This document shows, in pieces, positions 34,901 to 35,969 of a stretch of 35,969 nucleotides of DNA. This DNA comes from Caldifarciminota bacterium (lineage in GTDB: Bacteria; Hydrothermota; Tepidihabitantia; B36-G15), in NCBI GenBank assembly GCA_003645615.1, contig QNBE01000009.1:1-35969 (forward strand). Direction: 5' to 3'. The notes under the pieces were generated by a model. That model had not been told where the DNA came from, did not search any database, and was given only the letters and a program-made list of their open reading frames with translations. Position numbers and translations under genes: made by a program. How positions within the stretch are numbered: the first letter of the stretch is position 1; each line of letters opens with the position of its first letter.

Positions 34901-35969
34901 GAGATGGCAGGACTCATCTTCGGTCCAGCCGAAACCCTCTGGACTTCCCGGGAGAGCGTTAAAATCTTCACCCTTCGGCTGGGTGAAACAGACCAGAGTT
35001 CCACCATTCCTAACATACTCATCGAGTTTCTCTCTGAAGGTCGGCAGATTTGAGTATGAGTATAATCCACCAGTTGGTATGAATAGGACATCAAGATCTG
35101 ATATGGAGCGATCTCTGGCACCGAGGATCTCAAAATTATCAAGCACAACAGATGAGGCGATATTATATTTTCCCAACAGATGGCCGATACACTCCGCATA
35201 ACCAGATAGGAAGATCCCAACTTTTGCCTGAGGATTAAAAATCCAGGGATCGGGAAACTTATGATTGGTGATCGAATAGTTCTCATCGGGTCCGGGAGGT
35301 GGTGGATGAGGTTCTGAATACTGCTGCTCCGGTTTATATGCCCAGACGCAGGCATTACTAAATCTTTCTATCACTCCTCTAAAAACGCCTTTCACCTCCG
35401 CGATGATCGACCCCGGCTCTCCATAATTGATCACCTGAAAAACTGCCTCGGCGGTTCCGCCCGCCGGAACCGCAACCAATGATGGATCGGCCCCGCTCAC
35501 ACTCCAGTTCGGATCATTTGGGGCATCGGTAGAGAGCTGGATAGGATCGATTGTCCTGACATCCCAATTCTCAACGATGATCTTGATCAACCGGCTCTGT
35601 CTCACCTTGATCTTGGAGAGGAAAGGTGAGCAACTGATCTCATACCTCGGCTCCCGGGTCTTGAAGGTGAAGACATAGTCGTCCTCCGGTGAGCCTTCGG
35701 GCTTGCCATTCTTATTCCCATCCAGGGTCATCCCGGCGGTGTCACAGGCCGTGCCCAGGATCTTTACCTCATAGTTGGTCAGAAAGTCGAGGCCGGTGGT
35801 GTCTTCGGTAACCTCCGGATCCCAGACCCGCATCGTGATCTCTTTAAGATCCCCGGACCACTGGTGCTCCTGGATAGTAACATCTGAACTGTCATCAAGA
35901 TTCAAAATCCTGATCGCCCCTAAGGTCGCCGTCGTATCCATCGGCTTGGAGAAGGTGATCTGGATTGGT
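25940..35969 (-). CDS. Giant multidomain secreted/surface protein, N-terminally cut by the contig edge
   Basis: An open frame of at least 3,342 codons, the largest gene here. The first in-window ATG is at 35941, but the frame stays open for nine more codons to the edge, and those residues ('QITFSKPMDTT') complete an SbsA-type Ig-like domain, so the true start is outside. Residues below count from that ATG. About 1-110: Ig-like. About 234-440: a glutamine-amidotransferase-like fold ('VGIFLSGYAECIGHLLGKYN', 'YVRNGGTLVCFTQ'). Then many macroglobulin/CARDB-like Ig modules with a recurring 'Y..GDTV.L.L' start. About 1205-1400: an NHL-like propeller. More Ig modules follow. About 2905-3234: a right-handed beta helix. 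About 3252-3333: a type IX-style sorting domain ('LPTGVYFLRLEAKG', final 'KVVIID'). Two in-frame DNA repeat insertions lie at 32333-32431 and 26566-26712. Probably adhesive or structural; no catalytic residues recognised. Confidence 0.9.
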   Translation of the reverse strand, partial: PIQITFSKPMDTTATLGAIRILNLDDSSDVTIQEHQWSGDLKEITMRVWDPEVTEDTTGLDFLTNYEVKILGTACDTAGMTLDGNKNGKPEGSPEDDYVFTFKTREPRYEISCSPFLSKIKVRQSRLIKIIVENWDVRTIDPIQLSTDAPNDPNWSVSGADPSLVAVPAGGTAEAVFQVINYGEPGSIIAEVKGVFRGVIERFSNACVWAYKPEQQYSEPHPPPPGPDENYSITNHKFPDPWIFNPQAKVGIFLSGYAECIGHLLGKYNIASSVVLDNFEILGARDRSISDLDVLFIPTGGLYSYSNLPTFREKLDEYVRNGGTLVCFTQPKGEDFNALPGSPEGFGWTEDESCHLLAAYLNLWKTYCSGLDTVTYDGNMDGYLTNYPPETDALLIRIANGFPAFISYPYGKGKVILTTGYPDFAYRQRSQLRDEARLCRDLMTILAIPDTVPEYYADTTITPAVKISYPSYLESIPANRAEVRIYYPNRESLRVDNLLLTPPMLPGDERVITLASLTTPESLGIYPICYTLYQDTARLTDEEFGGGFAVKTDIKVGEYNLGDVQMWVTVLEEEVLWGQPAEFDVYIRNNTEDTIFSRLLIGDRMVYPIRIIYDDTISNISIPPETIVKVDYERDVSERGLVYFSLFSSDTTIHRRIAHFSKYIQVKWPRISLRVVADSLQYHHHSTATIKMSYYSNFTAVDTFTVSILKEDSLVYKICDTIFHEENLWYSETLNYYLDPELPPGRYDIQATAYYLHYKWWTSYYSFLLIGPTIKFASVIPDTVITGFDTTRFVVEVYPEKYVCPSNTLSYWLTIPSGIPGVPADTVFRHDVVIDSLHNGDTLIAPFTIDSLPYGHGGYSFGYTLKSIDKLSGSYGLRHYLWWDLAFLGGSYRWEDTLNIALELKYQGNFLQPISIILDVEKGDTCYYDSTVFLTLGLDTVLKYRVPIDSGIPSGEYQILARVWFGDKVKEIKKYYTVQAPVPARIICALDSFGYEIGDSATLIIHNMGELEADVRLDDMNIQGPGYYYQSLEGASYTIPGGGFAHYRFEVPTVMTGTYYLQGRIRELNFNQELALYERFDIHGIDADLALTTDKDFYLDIDSVGVEFSARNHDYHLSGDLTLEIKPYILHPDSLTLTPGDSLWQVYPEVCKGCTIKNGRMTLLGYDRLYEVDIWNFSEGDGRDGGGVLSRRALIKKLLRDKRGGGRDGGRGISYTALASYGCDLYMAMSAETCRIKGPYPDWSESYDLPGITSIFRFVMDGQYFYIVDKDGSRLYKVDRTGSVVKSWPLSAPYGIGIEDNYLYLVDQGNHQVVKFTTDGDTVLLFGADHLSRPADLAVRSGVIYVSDLDLNKVLTFDVSGNYRSEFAIGRFSVIEVDDKGYLYGYDLDSANIAKFDEQGNLIERYPLSSDDICAADTLIHSAKVYTSITDYITGYVLINYGRNKGFTETEMIFLPGLDKITDFQAFDNPHGGDIDYRFGVWIGVNGFKVYFPIDSIYAFNFRPHANVLYRADLTLPNGGIPPEIEKLKFSYLSGYVGPPVWSDYVSLSIEPDDSILIERNAGLMPDTGEYALWGDLFLSSGQRYYPIPEHHFYVGPTELSLGIKSDYERYYPDEDIQLSILAANSSDSLVSGLSLRFFKRESLVIDTTLDLYGNSVETLSVTLSDTATFEVVGLLFREGKDGGSRFGIDTIRASKYLLVEPPPVDYQVSYPETVSHDSFDVTIDLRNHWEREVEIVVSSEIGGIEYVDTVFLYPEATSRLEHRFAIDEDDTLTIRYVKPGCLGARSYPIIFGERISVLIDTIVTSEPQVPIPYRVVNTGFYPVDLELSLRILDSLGISVDSTTVKSVVPIGDTVGGEFGTVLDYGDYLLSYIGRPVGSPVILDSGSVPIRVIVPDRLTISDLYLHPRCDSSGNIVIDLMIRNHSANPFFGNVKLSGSFINETKEIDIPGLDSVMVTFTSDAILSQGYEPVTGEILKNGEVIFERIDSLYFEPMFVIDSLPQGLSFGVGDTALIIIPVSNRGNALGQVRLRVDFDEIGEIEHLIQLVPAEVRPDTFTFVIPVDLEEKTYYAWVWLDDEEYVLPVKILGYKVDVTASLNKPYYFEGDTVDLTLRLRALNERLLKGFVVASYAGENLTSDFYLTGMVRGIDLSDPDLIGATADTGLYISSVIMTGGFDSLKVSSVVSGEVDLRTRLIDPDSIHYSAWYRDTVIGIPGDLIQFKVHFHDTTSLVDRVLFDLYKGDSTWQVVVDSFEEPKVDGTFRFPFEPGAGSVFYGIYTETGRGLYLNTIRVYEGNDTINLILDRMVYEMGDTVDVEVITDYDGLLKYRVEFYPYEPILDSIWIDTITNEFTFILPEELVSGSYEIDYSFFIEGDTTSPFSSTHPFDVYGYSIQVVDCRLDTTVYEPHDTMAMRLKVGSNRDLESKLKIGFYQGDDYYPGPEVQVEIDSGFNLVDLEMVMPVEKRGPASLRYTFYRDSLWLSSHQEGFVVHIPDSIPPEYEIVRLPEDTYDPTMEHEVVIVATDETRITDSLYYHDGITWHTSGHRSVTGDTITYLIPAQPRATNLNFYIVLEDSFGNTSRVPDVDYFSFWVNEPLPPVELTGDTAFEYIGLNWSEPGEILIYDHGLPSVITDNGAVRITPQYLPSALIGLDLYLESETVETTDVLISFYEVVDGEPGDTILPSIIQKIPIASGWNHLDLDSILLPQECYLAISFTDSVYLFGDGDSGAFRTRVLDTTWQKIDTLGNILLRPELSYPSDSLYFYRVLRRDTGVFELIADSLSAEGLTDTSVAGEKRYQYLVQAHYPEPGLNGTSPILEVVYDYTPPVYGDSLIVIPYPDRYLIGAEITDGIGVMADSLVYDTLTIGSDSIGDLYWYTIPYEGREIKYYLFARDSAYNLARNPDTGHYIIPGEGISGHITHDTTWATDVYVVGDVTIDDGATLTILSGVVVEFAPFRDDEHGGIDSTLSELIVEGEIDPDSGVVFTCEEQGGWYGIRLLTKTKKITGFELRSARCGLSYYLGRPITFKELTVTGCDTGVVSSSWITQVRSCRIDSNRIGVVINDGIFNRLKSCSFSGNGVGLLVRGFVDGGEGINPDPPNSKGLIVLEQPQSEVRTPEQIPNSERELLFRPIDKDCGMALVLDNAFAENDTGIVFTDFALALVKRNDLIGDGIGIYIDDSWPILGIGMCGKNRIISESYSVYNNSPYNIKAEGNYWGTTDPDSIGLKIYDHYDDPSLGIVDFEPYWDGVEAFAGGPQAGAEAPLPLRMKPIPSPSVGGVTIEYQTLLPREVKIAIFDPSGRQVWFWVEKGVGYHRITKGLPTGVYFLRLEAKGVRIERKVVIID
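26603..26641. repeat. Degenerate TTCGGA heptad repeats inside the giant gene
   Basis: TTCGGA/TTCGGG units start at 26603, 26610, 26629 and 26636, with a degenerate TTCCGG at 26621; paired units are exactly 7 nt apart. On the coding strand they encode part of an insertion-like peptide (about 26566-26712, including 'EVRTPEQIPNSERE') that interrupts the beta-helix coils. Confidence 0.7.
32333..32431. repeat. Pair of C-rich direct repeats inside the giant gene
   Basis: Copy A (32333-32359) and copy B (32407-32431) share CCCCC, two bases, then TCCCGACCG, one base, CTCC, differing at only a few positions. On the coding strand they are G-rich and encode 'GDGRDGGG' and 'GGGRDGGRG' around a basic linker with 'RRALIKKLLRDKR', a segment unlike the flanking beta-sheet sequence. 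Confidence 0.7.

Overview
The window reads as one bacterial contig of roughly 53% G+C by eye. Both ends look like contig edges: the first 241 bases are a perfect fold-back, and the last gene runs off the right end. The lineage looks like the FCB/WOR-3 (Stahlbacteria-like) area of candidate bacterial phyla. This rests on a PorV-like outer-membrane protein, very large secreted proteins with type IX-style C-terminal sorting domains, an NHL/FlgD-like protein, and a VorB/KorA-type 2-oxoacid:ferredoxin oxidoreductase typical of anaerobes. The lineage is inference; no 16S gene is present.

Layout. (1) 1-241 fold-back inverted repeat. (2) 301-2476, plus strand: a secretin with three STN-like repeats, overlapped by a small lipoprotein that could be its pilotin. 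(3) 2406-6257, minus strand: gap-pgk-tpiA-secG-rplU-rpmA, a tightly packed operon joining lower glycolysis, SecG and ribosomal proteins L21/L27. (4) A divergent promoter region at 6258-6374. (5) 6375-15543, plus strand: nine genes with no more than 1 nt between them: a four-subunit 2-oxoacid:ferredoxin oxidoreductase, a radical SAM-DUF2344 protein, RNase G, a YfiM-like protein, MgtE, and a GT-C-like membrane glycosyltransferase. (6) 15477-17408, minus strand: a secreted M14 metallocarboxypeptidase with its own promoter. (7) 17451-25869, minus strand: rpsL-rpsG-fusA, then two adjacent tRNA-Ser genes, gltX, a JAMM-domain protein, a HAD hydrolase, an NHL/FlgD-like protein, a PorV-like protein and a dolichol-kinase-like membrane protein. 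(8) 25940-35969, minus strand: the 3' part of a giant gene (at least 3,342 codons) for a multidomain surface or secreted protein ending in a sorting domain.

How the genes fit together. Core genes (translation, glycolysis, protein export, ferredoxin-linked 2-oxoacid oxidation, RNA processing, Mg2+ uptake) are interleaved with cell-surface genes. The most coherent accessory theme is surface export. The PorV-like protein resembles the type IX outer-membrane factor that handles cargo. Two proteins (M14 peptidase, giant protein) end in matching sorting-domain-like tails, and a third (NHL protein), whose gene overlaps the PorV gene, ends in a related FlgD-like Ig domain. Genes are extremely compact: most junctions overlap by 1, 4 or 8 nt, and two convergent gene pairs overlap tail-to-tail by about 70 bp. 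Six candidate sigma70-type promoters all have a 16-bp spacer, and the one at rpsL appears to give a leaderless mRNA.
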